In this document: positions 1 to 6,417 of the stretch, in pieces
Layout: every line of letters starts with the position of its first letter
How positions within the stretch are numbered: position 1 is the stretch's first letter
Source: Nitrospinota bacterium
Lineage (GTDB): Bacteria; JAUXIQ01
Direction of reading: 5' to 3'
Assembly (NCBI GenBank): GCA_030620925.1
Contig: JAUXIQ010000014.1
Location: forward strand, 1-13,994
Length of the DNA: 13,994 nt
The notes under the pieces: model-generated
The model's input: the letters and a program-made list of their open reading frames with translations, nothing else
Database searches by the model: none
Told to the model about the DNA's origin: nothing
Made by a program: the position numbers and the translations under genes

Positions 1-98
1 CCCCGGACTTGTCCGGGGGCATAAACCCGGCAACAAGCTACCGGGTTCGAACCCCGCGAAAAGCGGAGTCATCAAAAACCCACACACAAGTGAGTGGG
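1..98. other. Hairpin-rich window edge, unassigned
   Basis: Four inverted repeats follow one another. Positions 1-18 have a 7-8 bp GC stem (CCCCGGA/TCCGGGG). Positions 25-46 have AACCCGG/CCGGGTT. Positions 54-66 have CCGC/GCGG around a GAAA-containing loop. Positions 79-98 have CCCAC/GTGGG with an inner 3-bp stem. Read on the minus strand, the last hairpin is followed by a T5 tract (about 74-78), so it could be an intrinsic terminator for leftward transcription. No protein family or known RNA was recognised. It may be the end of a structured RNA or a repeat element cut by the window edge. Confidence 0.4.
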
Positions 99-164
99 TA
101 TGGATGTAGCGCGTCTCACGGAATGACAGGTGATAAAGAAAACGTTTTCCTTTTTCCCCTGCGC

Positions 165-193
165 TTGACAGTGCGCTTCAGTCGGTATAAAAG
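165..193 (+). promoter_or_regulatory. Sigma70-type promoter of the acyl-CoA dehydrogenase gene
   Basis: A perfect -35 box TTGACA lies at 165-170. A TATAAAAG -10 region follows at 186-193; TATAAA gives a 15-nt spacer and TAAAAG gives 17. The start codon is about 55 nt further on. A 12-bp perfect palindrome GAAAACGTTTTC (138-149) lies 16 nt upstream of the -35 box and could bind a regulator. A weaker dyad TATTA-N7-TAATA (215-231) sits in the leader. Confidence 0.65.
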
Positions 194-252
194 TAATTAG
201 TCCGCCAAAGCGTCTATTATGCAGCGTAATAAATAATACAGGGGGCAGTGCA

Positions 253-1425
253 ATGGAAAATTTCGAAGGCTTCGGGATGTCAGACGAACTGAAGATGATA
301 CAGGCCACAATCCGCAAATTCATGCAGGAAGAAGTGCTGCCCAATGAGATCGGGCTGGAGCACGACTCCACCGAGTTCCCTGAGGATATACAGCAGGAGA
401 TTTCTAAGAAGGCCAGGGACGCCGGCCTCTGGTGCCTGGGTGCGCCGGAGGAATACGGCGGGGGAGGGCTCAACGAGTTCGGTTTTTGCGTGGTCACCGA
501 GGAGATGGCCCAGTGCCGGGCCGGTCTTTATCATCCCGGATACGACGTCTTCGGGCGCTACCCGCCCAATATAATCTACGCCGGTAACGAGGAGCAGTTG
601 CAGAAATATGCAGTCACCACCATCCGGGACGGGCTGAAGACATTCTTCGCCGTCACCGAGCCCAGCGGAGGGTCGGACCCCGCGAGGGCCATCCAGACCA
701 AGGGTCGGCGCGACGGCGACAACTGGGTGCTTAACGGCTCCAAGATATTCTGCACCGGCGCCGGAGAAGCGGAATGGGGGGTGGTATTCGTTCGCACAAA
801 CCCTGACAAGGGCCGCCAGGGGATAAGCTGCTTTATTATAGAGAAAAACACTCCCGGCTTCACTCCACACGTTTTCGAGGTCATGCGCTCGACTACCGCT
901 TACGAGATCGCCATTGAGGACTGCGTGGTGCCACAGAGCCAGATGCTGGGGAAAGAGGGTGAGGGGCTCGACCTGACCCTGCGCCTTCTCACCAAGAACC
1001 GCTTCCACTACTCCGCCGCCAACATCGGCGTTTGCGTGGCCGCCCTGAGCCAGGCCGCCGAGCACGTAAAGCAGCGGGAAACCTTCGGGAAGCTTTTGAG
1101 CGAGCGCCAGGCCATACAGTGGATGCTTGCCGATTCGGAGGTTGAGGTGCGTGCCGCCCGCTGGCTTACCTGGGAGGGATGCTGGAAGCACGACAGGGGT
1201 GAGGACTACCGCATCGAGGCGTCCATCTGCAAGCTCTACAGCGGAGACGTCCTGTGGAACGTTATCGACCGCTGTGTGCAGATGTTCGGCGGCTACGGAC
1301 TGGCCAAGGAGTACCCCTTCGAACGCTGGCTCAGGGAGGCCCGCTTCAGGCGCATAGGCGAGGGCCCCTCCGAGGTGCACCGAATGGTCATCTCCAGAGG
1401 TCTGATCAAGGGATATATTAACTAA
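253..1425 (+). CDS. Acyl-CoA dehydrogenase
   Basis: FAD-dependent alpha,beta-dehydrogenation of an acyl-CoA, a cytoplasmic step of beta-oxidation or branched-acid catabolism. At 390 aa it has the usual family length. Visible landmarks: the helical N-terminal domain (about 10-125), the flavin/substrate motif VTEPSGGSD (134-142), the middle beta domain with NGSKIFCTGAG (161-171), RETFGKLL (275-282) in the C-terminal helical domain, QMFGGYG (343-349), and IGEGPSEVHR (368-377). Glu370 falls where the catalytic base Glu sits in medium-chain-type enzymes (the YEGT position). The ATG is preceded by a G-rich ribosome site (AGGGGGC, spacing about 7). The gene is monocistronic, with a strong upstream promoter and a hairpin after the stop. 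Chain length and substrate cannot be told from sequence. The partner electron-transfer flavoprotein is not in the window. Confidence 0.93.
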   Translation: MENFEGFGMSDELKMIQATIRKFMQEEVLPNEIGLEHDSTEFPEDIQQEISKKARDAGLWCLGAPEEYGGGGLNEFGFCVVTEEMAQCRAGLYHPGYDVFGRYPPNIIYAGNEEQLQKYAVTTIRDGLKTFFAVTEPSGGSDPARAIQTKGRRDGDNWVLNGSKIFCTGAGEAEWGVVFVRTNPDKGRQGISCFIIEKNTPGFTPHVFEVMRSTTAYEIAIEDCVVPQSQMLGKEGEGLDLTLRLLTKNRFHYSAANIGVCVAALSQAAEHVKQRETFGKLLSERQAIQWMLADSEVEVRAARWLTWEGCWKHDRGEDYRIEASICKLYSGDVLWNVIDRCVQMFGGYGLAKEYPFERWLREARFRRIGEGPSEVHRMVISRGLIKGYIN

Positions 1426-1476
1426 GTAAGTTTCAGAGCACTTCAGGGGAGCTTGATGAACCCCTCGGATATACAA

Positions 1477-1512
1477 GGGCCGCCTTCCTCGTTTCCTTTA
1501 AGAAGGCGGCCC
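1477..1512. terminator. Strong hairpin between converging genes
   Basis: An 11-bp perfect stem GGGCCGCCTTC/GAAGGCGGCCC encloses a 14-nt loop. It lies 52 nt after the acyl-CoA dehydrogenase stop and 53 nt beyond the 3' end of the opposing PilX-like gene. No run of T follows on either strand (ATTATATATT on +, TTGTAT on -), so it is an atypical, probably bidirectional, terminator or a 3'-end stabilising hairpin. Confidence 0.65.
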
Positions 1513-1564
1513 ATTATATATTAAGCTGGATTCCGTCGGCTAAAATAAAATGAACGCAAGGGCG

Positions 1565-2929
1565 TCATTCTATTTGGACCCAGGATAACAGCTTGCCTGT
1601 TAGCGGGCCGTATTTGGGAGGGTTGTTATTGTCATAAACGATGGAGATATTTCCGGCCAAGGGGCTGAGTGAAAACCCGTCAGTGGCTATTATAGGGCCG
1701 TAAAGGGTCTTATTGCCACCACCGCCGAAATCGAAATAGGTAGCTGTGTAGACACCGAGCTGATTGGTCGGGCTGCCGATTTGGATGTTCCCCCTGAAAT
1801 AGATTTCCGCGTTTGCTACCGCTGCCACACCCTCGAGGTCTATATGGCCCTGTATATTGGTATTCGTATAGAACTCTATGCTGCCAGAAGCCAGAACCAC
1901 CCCATTCCAGGGTTGATCCACACTTACCGTTACATTCCCATCAATGTAAACTACCCCCTTCAGAGGTTGGATGGCGACACTGCCGGGGCAGCCTCCACTA
2001 TACTCTATATTGACCGTAGTCGCTGCATCAGGCGGCGCCCTGTAGAGGAACAGGCATTCTGTTCCGTCCATGCTTTCATACAGGTCCCCTGCGCCTCCGG
2101 GCGGTCTGCCGGCGACGGTCATGATATTGAGTATATCTATTACCAGATTGCTGGCGATCGACCTGTAATATTCCGCGCTGACAGGAGGGATATCCTCCAC
2201 CTGCGCGTTGCCACTGCCGGTGGTTCCCCCGCCGACCAGGTTGACTTCTCCTGTAAAGGTCTCGGAAGCGGTGACTGCCCCCTCGGAGATATCCGCATTA
2301 CCGAGACTTGTAAAGTTGCTGTTGGTGTGGATGGACGGCTGAGAACCTGTGACTGAGATGCTGCCTTGCAGGGTAATGTCGCCGCCGGAGAGAATGGCGT
2401 ACTTCGGCTCGTAGGACACCTTTTTATAGAGGCCCTTAATGGTGGATATAGAGCGCGGGTTTCCGGCACCGTCTTCTATCCACCCTCTGGAAATCAGTAT
2501 TACCCCCAGGTCTTCATCAAAATCGTTGCCCACGATAGTGTCGTTGGACGGGCCGGTAACGTATCCCGCGTCATCGTTATCGGCGAGCCAGACCTTGAAT
2601 TTTCTCTTGTCGCTTACCGTGATGGTGTTAATCCACCTGTGTATGTCGTAGCTGGTGGAGTTAATTGTCATTGTCTCCACGGGGTAGGCGGCAGTAAGCT
2701 CTTCGTCTTGAAAACCGTCGTTTTCGTCTAATTTCAACAGTGCCGCACCCTCGTTTAGACCCGCATCGGCCAGGTGGAGCGATACACGCTTCAACCTGCT
2801 GTTGGTAATCTGCTGTTGCTTTTCAACAGACATATTGAGACTCAAAATCCCTATAGTCAACAGCGGACCCAATATGAACATGACAAGCAACATCGATATT
2901 CCTTGTTCTTTGGATTCATACTGTTTCAT
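1565..2929 (-). CDS. PilX-like type IV pilus accessory protein with large C-terminal domain
   Basis: A 454-aa protein. Residues 1-8 are polar, followed by one hydrophobic segment (about 10-33, GISMLLVMFILGP...). A helix with ADAGLNEG (54-61) then follows, as in the PilX N-terminal family of type IV pilus assembly proteins and minor pilins. The canonical pilin Glu at +5 is not obvious. The rest (about 180-454) is rich in G, N, T, S and short beta-strand-like stretches such as NGVVLASGSIEF, suggesting a beta-helix-like extracellular domain (inference). The start is supported by AAGGA with a 7-nt spacer. No other pilus gene is in view, so it is an orphan here. Transcription comes from the promoter at 3327-3355 through a c-di-GMP-I riboswitch and terminator, which fits a surface-attachment or motility role. 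Family assignment is fairly firm; the exact role is not. Confidence 0.72.
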   Translation of the reverse strand: MKQYESKEQGISMLLVMFILGPLLTIGILSLNMSVEKQQQITNSRLKRVSLHLADAGLNEGAALLKLDENDGFQDEELTAAYPVETMTINSTSYDIHRWINTITVSDKRKFKVWLADNDDAGYVTGPSNDTIVGNDFDEDLGVILISRGWIEDGAGNPRSISTIKGLYKKVSYEPKYAILSGGDITLQGSISVTGSQPSIHTNSNFTSLGNADISEGAVTASETFTGEVNLVGGGTTGSGNAQVEDIPPVSAEYYRSIASNLVIDILNIMTVAGRPPGGAGDLYESMDGTECLFLYRAPPDAATTVNIEYSGGCPGSVAIQPLKGVVYIDGNVTVSVDQPWNGVVLASGSIEFYTNTNIQGHIDLEGVAAVANAEIYFRGNIQIGSPTNQLGVYTATYFDFGGGGNKTLYGPIIATDGFSLSPLAGNISIVYDNNNPPKYGPLTGKLLSWVQIE

Positions 2930-2964
2930 GGGACTGTCCTTCCCCCTTTTTTAAACTCGATTAT

Positions 2965-3082
2965 TGAGGCTCGTTCGTTTCAAAAGCCTCAGTTTTTTCC
3001 CCTTTGCTGCCTTGGGGAAACCCGATGTTCCTTTTCCTTTAAGGATATGAGCAGTATTTCCGCTGAACGCCTATTTCAGCGG
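2965..3082 (-). other. Structured distal part of the PilX-like gene leader
   Basis: Three hairpins lie between the riboswitch terminator and the start codon: an 8-bp stem CCGCTGAA/TTCAGCGG (3060-3082), a 7-bp stem TTTCCCC/GGGGAAA (2996-3020), and a 7-bp stem TGAGGCT/AGCCTCA (2965-2991). Read on the plus strand, the last is directly followed by GTTTTTT, so it could also end rightward antisense transcription. No known RNA family was recognised in this part. Confidence 0.4.
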
Positions 3083-3128
3083 TTCTTATCGCCATCTGAT
3101 GGATATATGGATATTGAGAATAAACCAT

Positions 3129-3165
3129 AAAAAAAAGCTCGCTTCCACAAAAGGGAAACGAGCTT
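3129..3165 (-). terminator. Intrinsic terminator of the c-di-GMP riboswitch
   Basis: On the minus strand a 12-bp stem (arms 3154-3165 and 3135-3146, one G-T wobble) closes a 7-nt loop. An eight-T tract follows (3129-3136, the first two bases shared with the stem). It begins 15 nt after the aptamer and about 200 nt before the PilX-like start codon, so it acts on the leader rather than on a finished gene. This is the usual expression platform for transcriptional riboswitch control. Confidence 0.88.
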
Positions 3166-3179
3166 CCAGTTCCACCTTT

Positions 3180-3272
3180 CGTTTAGCAGCCCCGCTACCC
3201 TATCCACCTTTGGTAGACTTAGACCGGAAGCTTTGCGCCCCTGCCTTTCAGCAGGTTTGCCCTTCAACGTCT
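3180..3272 (-). promoter_or_regulatory. Cyclic-di-GMP-I (GEMM-I) riboswitch aptamer
   Basis: The minus strand carries the GEMM-I conserved blocks in order: AGGGCAAACC, a short stem CCTGC/GCAGG closed by a GAAA tetraloop, GGGCGCAAAGC, TTCCGGTCTAAG (tetraloop-receptor side), a variable hairpin GTCTACC/GGTGGAT, and GGGTAGCGGGGCTGCT. These match the layout of the Vibrio cholerae Vc2 aptamer (AGGGCAAACC, GAAA loop, GACGCAAAGCC, CCGGCCUAA, GGUAGCGGGGUUACC). The aptamer is followed at once by an intrinsic terminator and then the PilX-like gene. The ligand is the second messenger c-di-GMP by family knowledge. The exact P1 boundaries are uncertain by several bases. Confidence 0.92.
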
Positions 3273-3326
3273 CAAGCTGATATGCAGTTACTATCTCTTG
3301 CATATCAGTTATTTCTTATTTATTAC

Positions 3327-3355
3327 ACTATAGTGTGCCGGTTGGAAATTGTCAA
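3327..3355 (-). promoter_or_regulatory. Promoter of the riboswitch-PilX-like transcript
   Basis: On the minus strand, a perfect TTGACA (3350-3355), a 17-nt spacer, and TATAGT (3327-3332). The predicted start is near 3320, about 48 nt before the aptamer. The -35 box is only 8 bp from the -35 box of the opposite promoter at 3364-3391. Confidence 0.82.
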
Positions 3356-3363
3356 GAAAATAA

Positions 3364-3391
3364 TTGACACATAACCACGTATAGTTATGAT
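3364..3391 (+). promoter_or_regulatory. Promoter of the lyase-ThDP-MaoC operon, divergent
   Basis: TTGACA (3364-3369), a 16-nt spacer, and TATGAT (3386-3391). A dyad CATAAC-N8-GTTATG (3370-3389) fills the spacer and could be an operator. The leader to the first gene would be about 350 nt. A second, weaker candidate, TTGAAT-N17-TATTCT (3674-3702), lies just before the gene. Confidence 0.65.
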
Positions 3392-3397
3392 TTAATA

Positions 3398-3750
3398 GGG
3401 AATAATTCTCTTTTGAGCGGCGGTGATTATACCTCAAAAATTGCTACTTATAAGCCTCATATCGCATTTAATTAGAGCGCGGCCAGCGGGATGAAGAAAA
3501 TGGTTCAGGTAGTCGCGTCACTCTATTTTAGCCCGGGATATGAGTATCCCGGTGAGGGGGCCGTTTGGAGGTGGTTTTACCCTGTCGTGATAGATTTGGG
3601 CCTGCGAACTACCCCCAGAATTAGTTTGGTGGTTCGGCTGCCGTCACACGCCGGTCACGGACGGCAAAACGGATTGAATACAGATATAGCTTGTGCTATT
3701 CTTCATCCACGATCTTGGAGTGTTTTATCGTTTAGGTTAGGGGGTGGATA
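3398..3750 (+). other. Long untranslated leader of the operon, no gene accepted
   Basis: A stretch of 353 nt between the divergent promoter and the first operon gene. It holds a perfect 8-bp hairpin CCGGGATA/TATCCCGG with a TGAG loop (3533-3552) and the weak second promoter at 3674-3702. An 86-codon open frame (3491-3751) exists, but it lacks a convincing ribosome site and resembles no family. No known riboswitch class was recognised. Confidence 0.45.
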
Positions 3751-4659
3751 ATGAGTTTACAGCTACCTCAGTCGGTTACAGTGGTTGAACAGGGCCCCAG
3801 GGACGGTTTTCAGAACGAGAAGGAAGTAATACCCACCGAGGAGAAGGTGAGGATAATAGACGCTCTGTCAGATACGGGGCTCAAAGCAATGCAGGTGACC
3901 TCCTTCGTGCATCCCAAGTGGGTGCCCCAGCTCGGAGACGCCGAGGAAGTTTTAAAACGCATGAAACGGGCTGAAGGGATTAAATATTCCGCCCTGGTAC
4001 TCAATGAAAAAGGGCTGCAGCGAGCCATAGAAAGTGAAATCGGGACTATCGATGTGGGCGTTTCGGCCAGCGAGACCCACAGCCGAAAAAACGTGAACAT
4101 GACCGTCCAAGAAGGATTGGACCGCATCCTGGGCGTAATAGAGGCCGGGAAGGAGGCGGGTCTGAGTGTCAGGGCGGGGGTGATGTGTTCTTTCGGCTGC
4201 GTATTTGAGGGTAACGTCCCCATGGAGAACGTCCTGCGCATCGCCTCATCGTTCCTGTCCGCGGGAGCGGAAGGAATCGGCCTGGCGGATACCACGGGCA
4301 TGGGGAATCCCGCCGATGTTTATGAGTTGTTTTCGAGGCTCATCGATATAGCGGACGGGGTGCCGGTATCGGCCCACTTCCATAACACCAGGGGTTCAGG
4401 TCTGGCCAACGTGCTGGCGGCGATGCAGGCGGGCTGCAACGTTTTTGACGGCGCTATCGGTGGATTGGGGGGGTGTCCCTTCGCTCCGGGTGCAACGGGC
4501 AACGTCGCCACCGCCGACCTGGTCAACATGTTCCATGAAATGGGTATAGAGACGGGAATCGACCTGGAGAAACTGGTTGAATGCGCCCGAATGGTGGAGT
4601 CCATTCTGGGCAAAGAGCTTCCGGGGCAGGTCTTGCGTGCGGGACCGGTGAAACATTGA
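3751..4659 (+). CDS. HMG-CoA lyase-like DRE-TIM metallolyase
   Basis: 302 aa, the family's usual size. It would cleave a 3-hydroxy-3-methyl-dicarboxyl-CoA (HMG-CoA to acetoacetate plus acetyl-CoA in the classic case) in the cytoplasm with a divalent metal. Matches to the human enzyme: GPRDG (15-19; Arg17, Asp18), TSFVHPKWVPQ (50-60), metal ligands His209 and His211 in HFHNTRG, the loop GGCPFAPGATGN (240-251) with the catalytic-type Cys242 and Asn251. The catalytic Glu72 of the human enzyme aligns with Gln48, and the Asp after the second His is Asn212, so the substrate may differ. The ATG follows a G-rich site (AGGGGGTGG). First gene of a five-gene operon, 36 nt before the ThDP enzyme. Confidence 0.85.
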   Translation: MSLQLPQSVTVVEQGPRDGFQNEKEVIPTEEKVRIIDALSDTGLKAMQVTSFVHPKWVPQLGDAEEVLKRMKRAEGIKYSALVLNEKGLQRAIESEIGTIDVGVSASETHSRKNVNMTVQEGLDRILGVIEAGKEAGLSVRAGVMCSFGCVFEGNVPMENVLRIASSFLSAGAEGIGLADTTGMGNPADVYELFSRLIDIADGVPVSAHFHNTRGSGLANVLAAMQAGCNVFDGAIGGLGGCPFAPGATGNVATADLVNMFHEMGIETGIDLEKLVECARMVESILGKELPGQVLRAGPVKH

Positions 4660-4695
4660 TGGCCTTAGAGGGAAATATTAACATGGGGGGATGTC

Positions 4696-6384
4696 ATGGC
4701 TCAGGTTACCGGCGCTGAGGCACTCATAAATACCCTTAAAGCTCAAGGTGTGCAGCACATCTTTGGCTTACCCGGCACTACGGTGGTGCCGCTGCTGGAT
4801 GCGTTGGCGGGCAGGGAGGACGTCAAATATATTCTGAGCCTGCATGAGAACAGTGTGATGTCCATGGCCGAGGGCTACGCCCGGGCCACGGGCGGCCCGG
4901 CTTTCGTGAGCATCCACATGATACCCGGCACGGCAAACGCCCTGGGCTGCATGTACAGCGCCCAGCGCGACGGGGTGCCGCTGGTAGTCCTCGCCACCGA
5001 CCAGGATTCCCGCATCAGCGGCCGCGACACCTTCACCGAGACGTCGGACATGGTGGAGATAAACAACCAGTTCACCAAGTGGAGCTGGTGTGTGCCCCGG
5101 GCCGAGCGCATCCCCGAGGCTTTGAACAGGGCCTTCAAGACGGCCGCCGCCCAGCCCCCCGGCCCCGTTTACCTGACCATGCCCAAGAACCTGTTGGCAG
5201 AGAAGATAGAATACGGCAATACAGCCCTGGACGGGCAGAGGTTGAGCACACGGCTGGAGCCGGACCCCGAACAGATACATAATGCGGCTCGATATCTGTT
5301 ATCCGCAGAGCGGCCCATATCCGTGGCCGGATACGGTGTGATGACCGACGGCGCGCTGGAGGAGATGGTGGAGCTGGCCGAACTCCTGGCCATGCCCGTA
5401 TACATGGAGCCCTTTCACCCCTACCTGACCTTTCCACACAGGCACGAGCTCTTCTTCGGCCCTTACCGGCCGAACGCACCCGTCCAGGAGTCGGCAGACC
5501 TGATGTTCGGCGTGGGAGGAAGATTGTTCGTGGAGTTCGATTATTCGCCGACGCCGATGATTCCTGAGGGATTAAGGCTCATACACATGAACGTGGACCC
5601 CTGGGAAGTGGGCAAGATATTTCCCACCGAGGTGGGAATAGTGGCCGACGCCAAAAGCGGGCTGGCGGCGTTGATCGATGGAGTGAAAGAGCTGATGGAC
5701 GCCGGCGCCAGGGAGAGGATTCAGTTGCGCTCCGAACACCTCAGGGAACGCAAGAAGGAGAAGGACGCCTCCCTGGCCCAGGAGCTTAAAAATGGCTGGG
5801 ACGATGCTCCCCTCAAGCAGTGGCGTATGACCGCCGACCTGGTGCAGGAGATGGGCGAGGAGACGGTATTGGTCAACGAGAGCGTTACCGCCTCGGGCTA
5901 CTTCTTTGATTATCCCCGCCAGGAGCTCTATTTCGCCAACTCCTGCGGTTTCCTGGGCTGGGGCCTGGGCGCGGCGGTGGGCGTTAAGCTGGCCATGCCG
6001 GAGCGGAAAGTGGTGGCCTGCGTGGGGGACGGCAGTTTCGTTCTGGGCATGCAGTCGCTCTGGTCTTCGATGAGGTACAACCTCCCCATCACCGTGGTGG
6101 TCGTTAACAACGGCACTTATGTTGCAGTTAAGGGAGCTCTTAACCTGCACGGGGGAAAGGCGGCCCAGCAACCCGATACGCTGGGCCTGGGGAGCGACCT
6201 GGGGAGCCCTGACGTCGATTATGCAAAAATAGCCGAGGGCTTCGGCGGAGTGGGGGAGCGCGTGGAGAAACCTGAGCAACTGCGTCCGGCAATACGGCGG
6301 GCTCTGGACGCCGACAGGCTGGCGGTGGTGGATGTATTGGTGGACCCCAGGGAGACCGGCTACGGGCGGCCGCGTCTGCCGTAA
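4696..6384 (+). CDS. Thiamine-diphosphate enzyme, benzoylformate decarboxylase-like
   Basis: 562 aa with the three-domain ThDP decarboxylase/acetolactate-synthase fold. The N-terminal Pyr domain has GLPGTTVVPL (24-33), the ThDP-activating Glu51 in LHENS, and His74 in VSIHMIPGTANALG, aligning with Glu47 and His70 of Pseudomonas benzoylformate decarboxylase. Its Ser26 is replaced by Thr28. The middle domain spans about 190-340. The C-terminal PP domain carries the ThDP/Mg motif GDGS (444-447) with NN (471-472). It likely decarboxylates or cleaves a 2-oxo acid or related compound; benzoylformate itself is not implied. The start follows GGGGGGA with short spacing. It lies between the lyase and DUF1445 genes, and gaps of only ~35 nt suggest co-transcription. 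Confidence 0.82.
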   Translation: MAQVTGAEALINTLKAQGVQHIFGLPGTTVVPLLDALAGREDVKYILSLHENSVMSMAEGYARATGGPAFVSIHMIPGTANALGCMYSAQRDGVPLVVLATDQDSRISGRDTFTETSDMVEINNQFTKWSWCVPRAERIPEALNRAFKTAAAQPPGPVYLTMPKNLLAEKIEYGNTALDGQRLSTRLEPDPEQIHNAARYLLSAERPISVAGYGVMTDGALEEMVELAELLAMPVYMEPFHPYLTFPHRHELFFGPYRPNAPVQESADLMFGVGGRLFVEFDYSPTPMIPEGLRLIHMNVDPWEVGKIFPTEVGIVADAKSGLAALIDGVKELMDAGARERIQLRSEHLRERKKEKDASLAQELKNGWDDAPLKQWRMTADLVQEMGEETVLVNESVTASGYFFDYPRQELYFANSCGFLGWGLGAAVGVKLAMPERKVVACVGDGSFVLGMQSLWSSMRYNLPITVVVVNNGTYVAVKGALNLHGGKAAQQPDTLGLGSDLGSPDVDYAKIAEGFGGVGERVEKPEQLRPAIRRALDADRLAVVDVLVDPRETGYGRPRLP

Positions 6385-6417
6385 CCAGGATCGGGAACTG
6401 AGATGGGAGGGCAGGGC

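Noticed and set aside
36-57. GGTTCGAAC motif resembling a tRNA T arm
   Set aside because: Only four of five T-stem pairs form, and no anticodon arm or acceptor stem fits on either strand; the motif is part of a stronger hairpin at 25-46.
280-1476. 398-codon open frame on the minus strand across the acyl-CoA dehydrogenase
   Set aside because: It is antisense to a clear family member, has no ribosome site and resembles no protein; it reflects GC-rich codon use.
3491-3751. 86-codon frame whose TAA overlaps the ATG of the lyase gene
   Set aside because: The overlap looks like translational coupling, but the start has no good ribosome site, the sequence contains a perfect hairpin, and the composition is not protein-like.
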